Assembly: GCA_023313575.1 (NCBI GenBank)
Contig: JAJTTP010000015.1
Coordinates: 992,001 to 1,056,000, forward strand
Reading direction: 5' to 3'
DNA: 64,000 bases
Source: Eutypella sp. D-1
Taxonomy: Eukaryota > Ascomycota > Sordariomycetes > Xylariales > Diatrypaceae
This document shows positions 12,712 to 26,400 of the stretch, one piece after another. The notes beneath the pieces were generated by a model. It ran no database searches. It saw nothing but the letters and a program-made list of their open reading frames with translations, and had not been told where the DNA came from. Made by a program: the position numbers and the translations under genes. Position 1 is the first letter of the stretch; each line of letters opens with the position of its first letter.

Positions 12712-15700
12712 TGCATCTGAGGTTTCGTATAAGAAACACTCTATATACTATATACACACCCCGCCTTATCCTGCCCTGCCACACCCTACCTTCCCTGTGC
12801 TGTGAGGTCGCACTGCAAACCATTATTAAGTTGGCATGTAGGGCTTGGGAACGGGCTATTGATGTATACTTGGGCTACCTATAGGGACCTCGAACTCCGC
12901 CACGGATGGCTACCTAGGTAGCGGAGTTGGGTTGCATTACCTGCGTAAAGAAAGAGCGGAACGAATAAATCAAAATACTACGGCAATGAACCCCACGGTG
13001 ATTGATCGCCCTGTAAGGTAGGAAGGTAAGGGGGTAGGGTAGGGCCGGACAAGACACTGCGGGAGTGGTATCTACGGGGACGAGAGGGGAAGGGGGCCGT
13101 AGGTAGGTTCCCCGGATGGCAGCGTCTCTATGGATGGCGGGAATGCAAGCCAAGGCGTTGGGAGTTGGAGTTCGACGCACATGCATGCACCGCTTCGAAC
13201 AATAAATAGGTATAATTAACCTGACATAAACTAGCTCACCTAATCGTTCGATTCAATTCGGTAGGGTAACTAGCAAAGGAAACAGATGATGCCGTGAGAT
13301 CAGTTTAAGCGCCCGAGAAGCGCGGCAGCAGACCGGTTCTAGTCTGAGTGTAACCCTCCCTTCTCGACTAAAACGAGGCTGAGTCCCGCACCGGGCGCGG
13401 ACAGTATGCGCGCTGTTGAGCCATTGTTGTTCTCGCTGTGTAAGACCAGTCGGTAGGTCTGCAGCTTGGTGAGCACCAAAACCCTGCACGATCTGGGAAA
13501 AAAAGGCCCGATCTCGACTCGGCTCGTGTGGATGCTTATAGTTCACGGCCCTGGTGCGGGCAGGATGTTCGCCGAGCGAGGAGCTGCACGAGCAGGGGCA
13601 GAAATAAGTAGAAGCAGCCCGTGGATTGGCTGTGCGGTTAAACGGCGAGCGACTTTGCTCCTCAGCCTTACTTAACACTGCCGTTTCAAGTGAAGCCGAC
13701 ACCTTGGTTATTGGTTCGCTCTGCCGAGATGGAGCGTGGATCCAGTTGATCATAGATTCATTGAGCATTTCTCATAGTCTATATATGGTAAAAAGCGACC
13801 CTTTCCCGGCAATAATCAACCGCTGTTGATTGCCATACGCATGCAGATCTAGCCTGCAGCTTGGCGGATAGTTTAGCTGCCGACGACATAGTCAAATAGT
13901 ATCTAGTCTACAAGTCTGACAGGATAGCAGCCCAGCCGACCTGCGAATGCAACGGGATCAAACAAGCTGACAAGCCACACGGTAACGTGAGATGCCGTCC
14001 GCCTGCAGGGCTACGGCTAAGTAAGCAGTCATGAAACATAGGTGTCTTTAGGTTATTGATCAGAAGAGCAGAAACATGAGGGTGCAACGATTACCGCCAC
14101 CACCACCATCACCACAACCCCAAGATGATCGTTCGTGTGTAGCGTTGCACAAGTGAAATAAGCCACCCAAGTCTATGTAGTTGGAGCTTACAGCGGGGTG
14201 GCTATCGTATCCACCTATACACGCACACGGACAGACAAGGCTAGGCGCAGTAGACGCGGTTCATGGTAGAATCCCGAATCGATCATCACTGTCTGTCAAC
14301 ACAGCTGTCATCACCATCACTACCGTCGTCATCGACTGCCATGCATATAGCCCGGGATTTGGACGAGCCGAGAAGTCGAGTCGAAAAGGACCCGCTTCTG
14401 ATGGAACAGCTTTCTTCGCTGTGTTGGTTGAGCCTTGGTGGGTGTCCTAAATAGACCCTTGGGTTGCCCACCGAGTGGCGGGCCTCTGGCTGGTTGGCCC
14501 GGCTTGAGAATGGGAAAAAGAGGGAAGAACAGAGCGTCTAGACGCCTCATGAACGAACCACTTCGAAACCTCAACAGCGCTATGCAGTGGTGACTTAGTA
14601 TGCAGGCCGGCCAAAGTCATTGATGCTACTCAGGACCAACATGCGCTTAATAGTTAAGCCGCTATAGTTACTTCCCCTCCTTCCCCACCACATGCTACGT
14701 AAAAGAGCAAAAATACTCTTACCCTGACTACTTATGTAAGGAATTAAGTACTATTAGCCGCAGCTAAGCGTCAGAAAGTCTGCGAAGGGCGCGCTCGGCA
14801 TGCGCTTAATTGTTTTTCTTTTTCCAAGAGGGAGGGGATGCTCAATCACCTAAGCGCAAAAGTTCCGAGATGCCCACGAGGAATCATCCCTTCCGTGTGG
14901 GTACATAGTTGGCAGGTTGGGTAGGCAAGCTAAGTCGAGCAGGCCTATCACACCAGCTTTTTCAGCAGCCAGCTAGCAGATATATACATATAGATGTGTG
15001 TGTTAGACATGCATACGATTGGCCCCCAAGAATAGCTTGCTGCATGAGGGTTAGCTGGGCAAGGTAGGCGGGTTGGTGGGCAGGCAGGCTACCGGGGTAG
15101 GGAGATGTGCGTTACATACGTATATGCATCTCAATTAATCATCGTCATCGGTTGTCGGTGTTTCGATTGGCGGTTCACGTTTCTGTCAGCCCCAGGCCCG
15201 TCATGGCATGTCGCATAGATGTAACTTGGCAGAAAAACGGATTGTGGATGCGGGCTGGCATGGAGGGAGGGGACGGTTGGTTCAGCTTAATGTGGTTTCT
15301 GATCACTCCACGTTTTTCTGTCCCTTTTCTCATGCAATGCACGCATGTCATGCCTCCGGGGTCCCTGCCGACTTCCCTTTTCCGGCCCCCTCCCTCCACC
15401 TAGAGATCTTGACACTCTCACTTGGCCTACTGGCCTACCTACCGGGCCTGCCCCGTTGGGCTGTCTCTATCTAAGTAGGGAGGGGTAGCCTTGCCCGTCG
15501 CGTGATGCCCAGACCCAAAGATACGGGAACGTTCCTGGCAAGCAATGGTGATTGGGAAAGTGTTCCTCGCATAAGCTAGATTTATCGATGCGATCTCCGT
15601 AGGAGCCGAAATTTCGGACCCCATCGGCATTCCTACCACCACCACATGAACATCCGGGATTTGTATCTACTGCCGCCAGCGGCGGCGGCGGCCGCGGCGG

Positions 15701-17557
15701 CGATAGAGCTGGGGAAGGATCTGGGGAAGGGAAGGGAGAAGCAAAGCCCGAGCGGGCGAGCGAGAGCTGTCCATCCACATGAACATCACCGCATGGCCGC
15801 CACAAATGTAACCCTCGTAATCCTGAAACGAATGCAACTGAACCGTTTCAGCCTCATGTCCCGTTTTACGTACGAGCTGGAGGTCGGTTGCTTTGCAGCT
15901 TTCCTAACGTCCTAACGCTGCACTTACTTCACCACTTGCACTGCAACTGTCTCTCGGTTCCCTGAAGCAACCCTCGCCCGTCGGTCCCCTGGCTGTCTTG
16001 AATAATCAAGATCTGCAAGGCTGGTCGGCGCCGCCGGTGGTGGGTGACGGTGGGTGGTAGTATGGGAAACTCGAGACCAATGATAATGATGTGTAATCGT
16101 CCGTCCGTCCCCATACCAGGTTTGATCTTTTCTGGTCACATATCAATACAGCTGTAGATGGTTTCATGTATATAATTCCAAACCATGCATACATACATGA
16201 ATAGTCTAAAAATGATGCGAACATACGATATACCAAATGCTGACTTACATGAACTCAAGATGTATCCAATGCATGTACACAATGTTCCTCCAACTCATAA
16301 CTATAACAATTACGTTTGCTATTGCATATTTCGCACATATAGGCTTGTACTTAGGTACCTAAGATATATCGATAAACATCGCCTAGAAAGGCGCTAGACA
16401 TGCAGCAAAATTAAAAATAGGAACAAAGAGACGCTAATGTGGAGTACGTACCAGGGCCTCGGACTTCTTGCAATACCACATTAGGAAATCCCCCCACTTA
16501 AGCGCGTCTAAGCTTATCCGGAGGTCTCTACAATTCCATTAATCCTCGGCTATGCTATTCCCAGCGGTTTGTATCGTCGTAGTAAATATGTACAGTACAT
16601 TTAAAAGTTGTGCTTCTATAGATTCCATAATCCAGGCTATAGAATCCTTAATTGATATCAATCGGTCGCTACATACTATCCTATAGGGCTACGGAGCTAC
16701 CTAGTTGTACTGGCTGTAGTTTGGGTATGCCTCCCGAGGTCGGTATCTTCAAGTCCCTTGTCAGGCCCAAGAGCCTGAGAGCCCTAAGCGCGGGGCCAAT
16801 ACGAAATTTCCTCATTACATTTCTGATGGTCCTCATTAGCCCTTCCTCCCTTGCCCAGCGTGTATATCGCGCTTGTTTTGCTGCGCTACGGGACGGGACT
16901 GTCTATCCTTGTAGCAAATGACAAATAACCGCAGGCGCACCTCACGGTACCTGGAACTAACTGCATGATTTTCGGCCGAGAAAAGCGAAATAAGGAACAG
17001 GGACACAAAAGAGGACAAGCCTGTGGTCATTCCGCGTATCAGCAACCGACCATCTGTTACGAGTGACACCGAGAAAATCCTCTTATAGCTATTATACTTC
17101 TGTGCCAATGTAGTCCAATATGTAGTCTGATTATAGCAACTTTGAAAGCTGTGGCATGTGAGAATTGTGCTGGTGCGGTTTCATTCCGATACCTAGGTAG
17201 TCTTGAGCTTTTTGGCAGCTCTCTTCTCTTCCTTCTTTGCTACAGCACCACACTCACACACCGCAAGTTGTCTATGAGACTAATTCTTCATCCGGTACCG
17301 ACTGGAAGGAGACATTATGATCTCGGCAAAGGATCCCGCCCTGCCTAGGTAGACTATATCCCATAGTTATGGGCAGAATCTTGTAAACGAACAGTCTATT
17401 AGGTAAATAACCTTCGGAGACTTCCATCCTTCAACTGGCCCTCATGAAGTCCCCGACCCACTTCGTACTGCATAGTAAAATTCGGGTCTGAAGACTATTG
17501 TTAATCTTGGATCTTGCTTGTCAACCCTTGCTATAATTTTGGATATGATAAGTCTAA

Positions 17558-17602
17558 ATGCAGAAGAAGTCTCTACTTCGGGCTTCTTTTCTTCTTCTGC
17601 AT
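17558..17602. repeat. Inverted repeat, 12-bp perfect arms
   Basis: ATGCAGAAGAAG at 17558-17569 is the exact reverse complement of CTTCTTCTGCAT at 17591-17602, with 21 bases between them. It could form a hairpin in RNA or DNA. There is no adjacent open frame and no T-run that would make it a terminator. Confidence 0.7.
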
Positions 17603-18213
17603 GTCACATATCTGCCGTGATACCCTGTATTGTAGTATAAACCACACACACACACACCTCTAACATATAGCCTACCTATTCGATAGTGTGCCTCACAAAG
17701 TCGACTATAGTCCCGTACAGGTACAAAAGTCTTCCTTTCTAGCTTCGCATGGGGCCCTTCCACCTCCTCAATGCACGATACTATCCATAGTGTTATCTGT
17801 ACCTTGCCATCTATACGCTAGCTGCGCCTCTATGCTTGTCAGATCAGCACTACTACGGCTTCGGTGCATTAGCCGTTCAGAGCGCCCGCTTTAGTTCAGG
17901 CCTCTTGTCTCTCTCTCCCCCTTCTCATACAACACGTCTGCTTTTCTGTTAGCATGCTTAGGTATGTACTAGACAGACACGGCAAGAAGGGAAACCCCGT
18001 GCTTAGAACGATATGGGGTAAAGTGGCAGCACCCTAGGTAAGCTGAATTGTTAGCGGTATTGTACGATACCGACACGGGAAAATACCTGGGTAAGTATAT
18101 ACAGCTCTGGAGGTCAGTACGCAGTTATTGCGTGAATATGTAGGTAACTTGCCTTTCCCCCGAACTATGTAACTATTGGCCATTAAAAAAAAGTTGTTAC
18201 TGTAACATTGATT

Positions 18214-18235
18214 AATCAATCAATCAATCAATCAA
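18214..18235. repeat. (AATC)n microsatellite
   Basis: Five and a half AATC units in AT-rich spacer. Confidence 0.9.
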
Positions 18236-19493
18236 AAGAGAGCAAGGCCATTCCAAAAAAAAAAAAAAATCTTCACCGCAATCTGCAAAGCGTATCTATC
18301 TAGGTTATGTCGCTATACAAGCCTGGCTGGTAGGTCATCAGTGGCTCTCTCTTTCTAAATTTGGCACGTACCACGCGATCCAATCCGCCGGGTGCGGGAC
18401 TGCGCCTACCTACCCACCCAGACGTTGTTACAGTACACTCGCATACACCACCCCATGGCTTGTCTTGCCTGCTGATAGTGAGCAATGCTGAGTACCGGTA
18501 CCGTCATCAGTACCGCCCTACCTATAAGGTAGGCATGTATCCACAGTACACCTAAGCACCTAAGCATACCAGGCATGTAATTAGTAGGTAAACCAGCGTA
18601 CCACTCGACCTCCATCTCCAGATGGGCAGGATCACCACGAGGCCTTTCTCCACTCAACTACATATTTGCATGTACATATGAATTTGTATGGGTGGGATCA
18701 TATACTATGTAGTAGTAATGGTAATGGTAATGATAACTAATGTATCAGCATGGTTAAAGGAGGCTTTCACTCAGCCCTAGTTGGGGTAGCGTATACGGAA
18801 GTTTCCCCTACCGATGCTCTAGTAGGCTCGGGTATCTGTAACATTCTTGGATGACATCTGTTGAGTGAGTTAGAGGGAATGAGTACCTTGCATCGTTGCC
18901 GCTTTTCCAATCGATGGACCTTTTTCATACAACCCATGCTTCCAGCTGGCAGGGGGGGGTTATTCACGAAAAGACCACTTCCCTAACGTTACTACAATGT
19001 ACGCTACATGGCAAAATGGGCTGCTGTATCTTCAGTCTGCCGGTCTCTTTTTCCCTGAGGGGGCTTTGCTGGCCCATTGAGCGGACCAGGGACCAGGCTG
19101 CGGAGCTCTCTCACTCACACGCACACACCTTCTTTCTCTTTCTTCCTCTTTTTATGGGTTATCTCATCTTTCTTCTTCATGACGTTGCGCGCGCCTCTTC
19201 CGGCTCTTCTCCTATCCGAATATAGCAATGCCGCTCAGCCTACTCGTCCCATCGCAGCAAGACCCGGAGACACTCTTCCTTTCCCCAGACAATCTCTTAT
19301 CGAGCCGAGTTGACTGCCGTCCCCGGGAAGGCTGAGTTATCCCGTTGAATCTATTTTACACCAACACCCTTGTCATTCTTAGTCTCACCCATCTTCATGG
19401 TTATTTACATCACACTGTCTTTATTTATCGGGGGGTAGCTTTCAGGAGGGCTGTGTTTCTAACTTTATCGCTTCCATTTTTGAGTCGATAACC

Positions 19494-22400
19494 ATGTCCG
19501 ATCTTAGGTTTATAATGGATATGAGTGATGAGCCGGAGCCTCAGTCTAATAAAAAGGATGGCGATGGCGCTACTGCTTCGGCATCAAGTCGAGACCAGGA
19601 CTCTTCACGCCAGGCATCGTCAAGTTATGTGAACCCACAACAAGATCACGATAGACTAGCCTCAGCCTCATCCTCCTCGACAAGACGGCGTGGTCCACTA
19701 ACTCATTCACCAATTCCTTCACCTTCAGCGCTGTCCGCATCCTCTTCTACACGCCCCGCCCTTACGCGCCAGCAGAGCACTGACAGCACTGACTCCATGG
19801 ATCCTACCGGCTACGGGGGCCAAGGACAGAGCTCCTCGTCTGGAAGCATGGCGCCAACGAACGTACCTATCCGTCCTCTAGTGAACACGCCCGGCTCGGA
19901 TGCTCCCGTCAGGCTAACACCAATTACCGGCCGCGTGAGCAGAGCCAAGAAGGGTATGCCTGTCCATGTTTGTGATCAATGTAGACCGCCCAAGGTGAGC
20001 TTCTTCCACTTGATATGATCGTTGACCAAGAGGGCCCGTTGGCTAACATGAGGCATAGACATTCACGAGGGCAGAGCATCTTAGGTAAGGACTCTCCATG
20101 AGGTAGAGAGACCATGGTGGTGATAGGGTTGATACTAAACCATAACGTTCTAGACGTCACCAACTTAGTCACCAGACACCGAAATATCCATGCCAGTGGC
20201 CTGGCTGCGATCGAGCTTTTCATCGCTCAGACCTGCTAGCCCGGCATGCCCAGAGACAGTAAGCATCACGACCCAGATTCGTTGTAGGAAGGATGGTGCT
20301 AACCCGGCTATAGTGAGCAAGATGAGAAAGTGAAGGTTGGCAACCGCCGTGATTCGACAGTCTCGACGGAAGGGGGCTACACGCCGATGACGATGGCCCA
20401 GGTCCCCCAAATGTTTCCCCATGGGCTTCAGCCCATGCACCCGTCGCAGCCCATGACATCCGGCCCCTCCTACACCTCAGATGGCTACCCAATTCCCCAT
20501 TCCAGCGGTGGCCCAGAGACACCGATGTCCCCCTCGCAGAATCCCAGCCAGCACGAGCAGGAGCGTTCGGGCTCGAATAGCACTCGTGGCAATTATGAGT
20601 TGAGCACACAGATGGGACCGATTCTAGGTACGGACTTCGGGTTGGGGTTCAACCAGCCGCGCAGGACGACGTCCGTTGAGTACTCCTTGTACATGGATTC
20701 TCAGGGGTTGCCGCAAAGCTTGCCCAGCTTGACAATACCTGACAACAACGTCCCAGGTCTTCTAGCGCCAAATGAAGTCTCCCCCTGGCCGTCATCCGCC
20801 TCGGACAGCAACTTCTCCACCCCGGATGATGCCAGCCAGGGTAGGGGCATGATCAGAAATTACAACTCGCCGACTTCTGACTGGAATGGGACCGGCGGCA
20901 TGTTACCCTCTTATCAGTCGGGCACCTCACAGGAGCTCCGAAGCCCGGGCTCAAGCTTTGAAGCCATCCCAACAACTTCATCTCCATACATCCTCAGCAA
21001 TACATATTCTCCGTCCCCCCAGCATTACGGCCCGATGGTGGACGTGCCCATGGCGTTCCAGGACGACCATGTCGCCATCCTCGACCATGCGCACCACCAT
21101 CAGGCTTACTCCCCTGTTCGTAGCCTGTCCCCACCGACCGTGTTAGCGTCCGCTCAAACGACTGAAAATCTAGTCACCGCTTCCATCTCGTTGCCAAGCA
21201 CGCCGCCTATGGTAGGCCGGCTCAAGGGGGCGGCGCTGATCGGGCCCCTCTCGGGCGCCGCCGCCTCCTTGACAGCGTTCGGCCTACCGCGGTCCGTGCG
21301 CAACGTCATCCCCGAGTACCTCGATCTGTACTGGAAGCGCTGTGACACCCTCTTTCCCCTGGTCCACCGCCGAGGCGCGGGCTCTACCGGCGAGTTGCTG
21401 CGCTGTGCTATGGGTGCCATGGCCACGCAGTTTCTCCCGGGCAAGGAGGATCGTATTCGAGGCAACCAACTGCATGAGTTTGCTTGGCACGAAGTTAAGC
21501 GCGTAAGTCCAGACTGTCGCCAGATAGGCCATGATGAAAACCTTGATCCGCATTCACCTCCTTTCCTCTTCACAACCCCTTCAACAACTCATGGCCAATG
21601 CGAACCAGTCCGCTAAACAACAGGCAATACACTAGGTCCCACAATGGAGCGTCCAAGACATGCAGACGATCCTTCTTTGCGAGTTCTACGCTCGGTTCCG
21701 TGGACGGAAAGTGGTGACGCGACCGTCACAGCAATTCCGGAATATCTATTCGAGGGTGAGTTTCCTTTCTTTTCCTATCATACTCTTAAACACTTGCTGG
21801 AATATCTTTCTCTTATTCCTCGCGTGCTTTCTACTTTCATTATTTCTGTCAGGTTTTTCTCTTTCTTCTTTCTATTTCTAGTATTCTCGTATAGTTCCTT
21901 ATTTCATTATACATTTTCTACTACCACAACCACCACCAAACACCACCACTCCTCTGTCGCCCCGTTGGCATCCGTAACTCAACGTTCTTTCTTCCGCACA
22001 GGTGGCCGACCCCCAATTCTTGACGGACCGAATAACCGCGGCCGCAACAACAACCACGCGCGAGGAACGCTGGAAAAGCTGGGTCGAGACCGAATCGCGC
22101 CGCAGGCTCCTGACCGGCTGTTTCATACTGGACGTCCATGCTTCCATTTACCACGAACAACCCTTTATACCTCAAACCTCGACGCCAACCCCTCGTATCC
22201 CCCTGATTCAGTGCAATGACGACCTGTGGAACGCCACAACAGCAGAGTCATGGGATCGCCGTTTTTCGTCCTCCCCCAGGAGTGCTGGAAAGGCACCCAT
22301 GTTTCTGGACGAGGCTACCTTGACACCTGAGACAGTGGCCAGCGCGCCACCTATGGATCGTGTGGTATTCCTGGCCTCGGAGGCTCTCCGTCTGCCGCGG

Positions 22401-23489
22401 CGCTCGGATGTGCACTCGGTGGACCTCTCAGCAGACATCAGCCTTTCCCCATCCTCGCCGTCTCCGGCCATTGGGCGCATCCGCAACCTCTTCTCAGCCT
22501 CGCCAATCGCCAACACCTACCTGGCGCTGCACTTCACGCCGCTGCACGACCTACTCGCCGTCAGCGGGGATAGCTGGCTTTTTTCGCAGAAACTGCTCGG
22601 CGCGGAGAGCTTCCAGCAGCGCCAGAAGCGGCTGCGGAGGTGGAGCGGGAGCCGACACGCCGGCGCCGCCGCGGGATTCGCCGCCGAGGCCCTGCTCTAT
22701 TTCCTTGATCATGATAAACACGATGATAATGACGACGATGACTACTACGATTTCCCAGCTACTTCTTCTGCTGCTACTACTGTTACAACACATACCACTA
22801 CTATTGCTATGACTACAACTTCAACTTGTACCACCACCATCAAGAACGCGGACGGCGATTCGCTCGATAGAGCGGCGGATTCCAAAGGAGAAATAGAAGA
22901 AGAAGACGACGACCATCATAACGACATGTACGGAGAAGACGGGCGACAGAGAGAGCGACGAACACGACAGCATAAGAAACAGCAACGACGAAAACGGCAG
23001 AAACCCCTCAACGACATCTCGGACTACTGGTCCATGTACGTGTGCGCCCTGATATGCTGGGCGCTGAGCCACCACGCGGCGCGGCAGACCGCCGCGACCG
23101 CCGCCTGTGGTGGTAGCGATGGTCTCCAGGTCCCGCCCTCCTCCCCGCCTGCCAGCGACGGCACTACTGTCAACGGGGCCGATGATGGCGGCGCTCCTCC
23201 CGTCACGGCGGGAGGAGCGAGGGGCAATCCCAGGAGGAGGCAGGGACGGAGAAGGGAAGAGGAAGAGGACCGCGGCGCGTTAGAGTGGCTCCGGGCGGTG
23301 GCAGCACGGGCTGGTGAGCCTGGTGACGTGCTGGACATCCGGGGCCGCGCTGAGGCGATCGGCGTCGTGGGCCTGGTCGGCCGCAGTCTTGAGGACGAGG
23401 CCGCCGGCGGTGGCCGGAGCCGGCTGCTGGTCGACGCTCGCGGCGTGCTCAAGAAGCTCGACGAGGGCGTCAACTGGAGATGGTTCTGA
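19494..23489 (+). CDS. C2H2 zinc-finger transcription factor with fungal-specific activator domain
   Basis: Exons: 19494-19994, 20059-20084, 20154-20258, 20314-21502, 21636-21755, 22002-23489; 1142 residues. Two zinc fingers are built from exons 1-4: CDQCRPPK|TFTRAEHLR|RH...H, and CQWPGCDRAFHRSDLLARH..RH with CX4C-X12-HX3H spacing. Exon 2 is only 26 nt and carries TFTRAEHL, the recognition helix of finger 1. Downstream is a Ser/Pro-rich linker, then a fungal_trans (PF04082-type) region from roughly residue 500, with LDLYWKRCDTLFPLVHR, MQTILLCEFYARFRGR and SRRRLLTGCFILDVHASIYHEQ. Late low-complexity insertions (Asp/Thr-rich near 22710-22850, Glu/Arg-rich near 22890-23000) are unusual in the domain and lengthen the protein. 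The combination is seen in C2H2 activators of the Adr1/Klf1 kind; the targets cannot be told from sequence. Branch sites (ACTAAAC, GCTAAC) support the small introns. Confidence 0.9.
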
Positions 23490-26400
23490 ACTCAGCCGAC
23501 GTGAGGTCCGGAGGAAGCCTGTCCGAGTCGTGCATTGTTGTTTTTGCCCCCGCCCCGCCTCCTCCCCTTTTTCCTATTTGGACCTGTAGAGGAGGGTGAA
23601 GAGATCCGGATATACTGGTAATACTCGATGGATATACGATTAGGAGGAGGATGGGTAGCGGAGGGGCTTTTTCCTTTTCTTTCCTTGTCTTCGATATTTT
23701 GCAGTTTCGCCCCCTTTTTTCCATTCTTCTTGTCGGGGCCCCTCTTTTCCCCAATTTTCACCCCTTTCTTTTTTATTTAACCAAACCCCCTTTTTATTTC
23801 TTTTCTAGTCACTCCCTTAACCCGTCTTATTTTTTTCTCTATGTCGTTATCGACTTTTTTTCTTCTCCTATACTTTGTAGTCTTGTTATTTTCCTCTTCC
23901 GACTTATTTCTTTTTTCCGATATGATATCTATGTATTTCTTTTCTTCTCCTATCTATCTGTGGCCTGTTTCTCTGTGTTTCCTATGATATGGTTTTCCTT
24001 CCTCCCCTTTTCCCCATCCCCTGGTTTATCGAGGTGTACACTTACTTGCATGTTAGACGCATATGAGGAGCGGAATCTTTGTTTGATTTATTTCCCCATT
24101 TCCCTCTTTCTGGTTTTTTTTCGTATGTCTTTTCTTGGTTGTTTCTTTCCATTTCTATGCCCTTTTCCTTAGTCCTTTCAATCTGTCTGTGTTCATGTGT
24201 ACTATTAGGACGAACATCAATGCATCCTTGGGGTAAGGGGTGGTGATTGGCCCGTTGCATAGGCGCATACATGCATACTTCTATATATATATCTATATAT
24301 ACTGTGTAGGGAGCAAGCGAGAGCGATTGTGTGAATATATAAAGGTCGGGCGGGTAGTTATAGAGCGATAATACAATAGCAACAACCAATGACTTTGTTT
24401 CTTGCACGTCTTCCTCTTCTACGATTCAATTGAAAATGTAGGCATTGGCTGTTAGTCCGATTAGCAGGTGTAGGCGTAGGTGGCGGGTCAGCCATGATCC
24501 CGACGGTACGTCAATGGCTGAACACTCGAGTTGATGGGAAGCAGACCTCGGAGTGGCTTTCTTGTACTATAGCTGCCATTTGCCTAGTTATTCGTTATAT
24601 AGAACCACTAGGATCTAAGCACTTGACTACAGCCAAGGTCTATGGGTATATATATTAAAATCCGAGTGTACGGGTCTACGGGTATATAAGTATAAGTAAC
24701 AAGATCGGAATTGGTTTCCCCAAGCAGAAACGGATGTTTATAGGTGGAGAATGTTATTGTTACTACTGTTACAGCTGTGCCGTCCTACTTAGGTACTCTC
24801 GTATCCTATCGGCCCATTCCCGTTTTCAAAAGCCACCTAGAGGAGCAGGCGACTGATTTATGCGGGGTGTTGGTTTATATACATTATGCAGCAGATATTT
24901 TATGCGACAGCCTGCGTTCCAATCGATCGATGGATTGCCTCGAAGGCTGGCTCCATAGGGGCGGGATAGAGTGAAGTGATTACAAGCCATCCTACGTGGA
25001 CATGTGCCCGGCCTCGGGACGTAGACACCTACATAGTAGTCTACATACGTGCACTCCGTGTGCAAGCCGTCCTTGGTTATAGAATTATAGGGCTACGTGT
25101 ATCACAGCCTGGAAGTTAAAGCTACTTAGATAAGGCCCTTATACTTGTATAACGGATTGCTGATGGGCGAGCTCCACGGGAGTTCAATAGGCCCCGCTAT
25201 AAAGGAGACGTCCATATAAAACCCCTGACCTTGGAAAGTCCGTATAGTTGTAATCTTCATGAGATACCAAGCAGATCTAGCGATCTTAGAGGAGCCCATC
25301 ACACCATTTTTACTATGCCATAGTAGTATTGGATCATCAGCCCAGCCACTTATCATAAGCTAAACCCTTCGTCGTGACGTCTCGATGCTACCGTATTGCG
25401 CGAACTGGTGGCACCTCTCTGGCTGCAGGATAAGCCTACCTCCTAACTAAGCCTATAGGAAACCACCTTAGTAGATAGCATAGGAAGTTACATATGGGGA
25501 TTGGTACGATGGGGGAGAAAAAATGGCGGTAAGGTCAGGTAGGTTGCAGAAGCGGCATGCAGCATCTTGCCTTAGGGTGCTGGGCAAGAACGACGATAAG
25601 ACTGGCGATTGATCAGGAAAAAAAATCACTCTACCCAGGTCCATCTTTTCTTTCAAGCATGCGGGAGGAGTTCCCTTTCTATTCGGCGGTGCCGGTCTCC
25701 GCAAGGCTACATATAGTAAGTACAATAGGCCGCAGCACTTATTATTTAGTATGCAGCAAGTTTGAGAGGGTCCAGCGCTCGGAATCGAGCTATTCAGGGC
25801 TGAATCCGCCAATCCCATTGGTTTATTTTCTTATAACTACTAGTATGTAGTTGATTCTTAACTCGCCGAATGCAAGTATGACGGGCATGACATGAATGGA
25901 TCTTCATTCAAGGCTCCTGTATGGACTGGATTGGTCTGGGCTATGGCATGTATGTGTATATGTATTCAGCAGCACACACCAACCACCTGCTTAAAAGTCC
26001 TAGGTCTTCGCTTAGCTTACTACCTACCTAGGTACCTAGGTAGGTAGGTAGGTTGATAGGGTCTGTTAACGCTTTCCCAGCTCTTCAGGTTGGTGGCGGC
26101 ATTCGGCCTAGTCAAGTTACCGATCCACCGTCCACGGTATCTCAGTGCATATGTACCCATGTATATCCAATTGGCCATCTAGAGCTCTAGGTACCTAGGT
26201 ACTTAGTGTAAGTACCTAAGGCAAATAGCCTGGCAATGATAGGTAACAATCGTGACCTGGTTACAACTTCGTAACGAAAAGCCCATCTATCTGCATATAC
26301 ATACATAGTAGTTATCTACACTACACATCTGCAATCCTACCTACATCCTAGTCCGGAGCCTGCCTATCATACATACGTTCATGATACGAATACGTCGCTA

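Larger units (their letters stand above)
10278..19493. other. 9.2 kb gene-free region upstream of the C2H2 factor
   Basis: No coding region I can support in 9.2 kb. It holds the 3' UTR of pct1, scattered TAGGTA/TACCTA motifs, a (GGCAA) tract (12693-12711), an inverted repeat (17558-17602) and an (AATC) tract (18214-18235). The stretch 13253-13770 is richer in GC than its surroundings and has a 171-codon open frame on the minus strand with no recognisable domain. The last 1-2 kb are presumably promoter and 5' leader of the transcription factor. Confidence 0.6.

Noticed and set aside
13253..13768. 171-codon minus-strand frame as a gene
   Set aside because: No domain, no splice-supported extension and no start context; kept only as a GC-rich oddity.
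23651..24172. 173-codon frame with many Phe/Leu, resembling a membrane protein
   Set aside because: It is a T-rich 3' UTR stretch. The hydrophobic look comes from TTT/TTC runs.
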